This document shows positions 62,116 through 64,000 of a DNA stretch of 64,000 bases, one piece after another. Below the pieces are notes generated by a model. That model was not told where the DNA came from. It searched no databases and worked only from the letters and a program-made list of their open reading frames with translations. The stretch lies in the NCBI GenBank assembly GCA_043228905.1, contig JBHGNT010000003.1:15314001-15378000 (forward strand). Reading direction: 5' to 3'. A program made the position numbers and the translations under genes. The stretch is from Azolla caroliniana (lineage: Eukaryota; Polypodiophyta). How positions within the stretch are numbered: position 1 is the stretch's first letter; each line of letters starts with the position of its first letter.

Positions 62116-64000
62116 CTCCCCCTCAAGCTCAACTTATCCTTTCTTGGGGTTATCTACCACTACTTTTCCATGATGCTTTTCAGCCATCATATCAGTGTCT
62201 ACAACTCCCATCATGTTCCGAAACTGTGTATGCTTTTCCACACTCAATCCCTTTGTTAGAATATCAGCAACCTACTGATTTGTATTCACATACACCAGAT
62301 CAACTTCTCCTTCAATCACTTTTTCTCTAACAAAGTGATAATGTACTTCAATGTGCTTTGTTCTTGCATGGAACACTGGGTTTTTTTGCAAGTTGAATGA
62401 TGCTCATATTGTCACACCAGATTGTGACAGTACCATCTATATACTCTCCCAAATCTTTCATATATTTCTTTTCAGTTTACTTATTTCATCCATGAAATCA
62501 CCTCCAATGATGAGATCATCAACATAAATCAGAATCACAACAATACAATCGTCTTTCCTTTTAACATACAATGATGAATCAGCCTTTGACATTTTGAAGT
62601 CAAGTTTTTACAGATAATCTGAAAGTTCCCTGTGCCATGCTCTTGGTGCCTGTTTCAGTCCATAGAGAGCCTTTTTCAGCTTACATACATAATCTGGATG
62701 CTTCCTATCTTCAAAGCCTGGTGGTTGACACATATACACTTCTTCTTCCAAGTTACCATGTAAAAAAGCATTTTTTACATCCATATGATGAAGAAACCAT
62801 CTTCTGGCTGCACCTACAGCCAGTAATGTCCTCAATGTTGCCATCTTTGCAACCGGTGCAAATGTCTCATCATAATCAATTCCTTGCATTTGGGCATATC
62901 CCTTTGCAACCAATCTTGCTTTATGTCTACTTACATTCCCACTGGAATCATGCTTTGTCTTGTAGACCCATTTGCAACCTACCACATTTTTTCCTTTTGG
63001 TAACTTCACCAAATCCCATGTTCTATTTTCAGCCAATGCATCAATCTCTTCTTGCATTGCATCCACCCATTTCTTCTCAGTTTTAGCCTCATCAAAACTA
63101 CTTGGATCAAGGATGTGTACCACCTTAGACATATATGCATAATGCATAGCCATATATGTATCATAACCAAATCTTTCAACAGTTTTTTTTTTCTCTATCT
63201 GATCTTCTCAGTTTCTGATTTGCATCCTTCAATGCTTTTTCCATACCAAGGATTTTCAATCCTCTTATATCAAGAAGATCATCCAATGACATATCTGAAT
63301 CCTCATCTTCCATGTTTTTAGACAGGTCATCCAACATTTCATACTCTAGCATTTTCTGTTTTCCTTTTTTATCATCACATTTTTTGTGTCCTCCACTTTT
63401 TCCACTCCAAGAATTCGAATCAGATTTACCATCTGAACTTTTTGATGGTCCAGAACATTCTATTAATGTTGGACTTTGTTGTCCAACCTTGCTTCCATCT
63501 CTGTGGCAGTCTTCTACATTTTCAGATTTGTCTCTGTCTTCAATCTCATTGTCTTCATCAGTCTCTGGATTCTGTTTTGGATTGTACCAGCTGGCTAACT
63601 CATCAAAGATTACATCCCTACTTGTCACAATCTTCTTTGTTACAGGGTTATAGCATCTATACCCTTTTTGTTCTTTTGAATAGCCAAAAAAAATACATTT
63701 TTCTGCTTTTGGATCCAACTTACTTCTTACTTCTGCAGGCACATGTACATATGCAAGGCATCCAAACACTTTTAAGTGTTCTAAACTAGGTTTCCTTCCA
63801 TAGAAACACTCTTCAGGAGTTGCTTCATGTACTCCCGATGTTATACATCTATTTAGAATATAATTTGCTGTATTTACAGCTTTTGCCCAATAGTACAATG
63901 GCCTATTCTTCTCTGTCATCAAAGCCCTTGCAATGTTCACCAATGTTCTGTTTTTCCTCTCAGCAACTCCATTTTGTTGTGGAGTATATCTACATGTGAA
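62116..64000 (-). pseudogene. pol: Outermost copia pol: integrase end, RT, RNase H remnant
   Basis: Runs off the window. Integrase: NGVAERKNRTLV (63,990-63,940), PEECFYGRKPSLEHLKVFGC, CYNPVTKKIVTSRDVIFDEL, then an acidic linker (MEDEDSDMSLDDLLDIRG) and a stop near 63,176. RT (63,153 onward): [72 protein letters not shown], a stop at 62,608, then YVDDLIIGGDF. The frame then jumps at about 62,460 to the end of RNase H (NTNQ, stop, VADILTKGLSVEKH), so the RT thumb and most of RNase H are deleted. It is AT-rich, unlike the two GC-rich copias inside it, so it is a different and probably older subfamily. Confidence 0.85.

Overview
The window looks like transposon-dense, probably heterochromatic nuclear DNA from a land plant. 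It holds nested Ty1/copia and Ty3/gypsy LTR retrotransposons with plant-type priming sites, LTR-only derivatives, CT/GA microsatellites and nuclear-type tRNA-Asp sequences. I cannot name the species. I found no host protein-coding gene that I can defend; nearly every open frame is either a decayed retroelement or a shadow of repeats.

Layout: (1) 1-1,892 is a decayed gypsy gag on the minus strand with its upstream region. (2) 1,893-28,277 is the most unusual part: a tandem array of roughly 350-390 bp monomers, nearly every one carrying a tRNA-Asp-like sequence on the plus strand. I located 56 full or partial copies. Five are full-length canonical 72-nt tRNA-Asp(GTC) sequences and about six more are nearly so. 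The core (about 3.7-14.5 kb) is homogenised and contains a 1,527-bp four-monomer higher-order repeat in three exactly equal periods. The flanks are degenerate and are interrupted by a 3.3-kb LTR derivative (16,698-20,025, TSD ATCAA) and a decayed copia (21,726-23,011, TSD GTTTT). (3) 28,278-32,734 is LTR-like sequence, a pol-less gag element and a gypsy integrase on the minus strand. (4) 32,735-36,830 is a 5'-truncated plus-strand gypsy (protease end, RT, RNase H, integrase, 3' LTR). (5) 36,838-41,521 is a GGCCGG minisatellite and the 3' part of another gypsy element with a long accessory coiled-coil ORF after integrase. (6) 41,522-44,480 is a second, inverted copy of the 16.7-20.0 kb LTR derivative. 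(7) 44,503-47,789 is a second gag and a second, GC-rich copy of the region-4 gypsy pol. (8) 47,880-50,326 is an LTR-like promoter region and an unrecognised gag-like ORF. (9) 50,327-64,000 is a triple nest: a copia (minus strand, running off the window end) has a second copia in its 3' LTR (50,608-62,065, minus, TSD GCTTA), which in turn has a third copia of the same family in its integrase gene (54,164-59,891, plus, TSD TCGAT).

How it fits together: every retroelement here has disabling mutations, so the window reads as a record of insertion, truncation and inversion. The array monomer resembles a tandemly amplified SINE-like Pol III unit: a tRNA-Asp head with internal A and B boxes, an unrelated body of about 260 nt, then a T4-T5 run before the next head. 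All percentages and identity statements are by eye, because no alignment or database search was possible.
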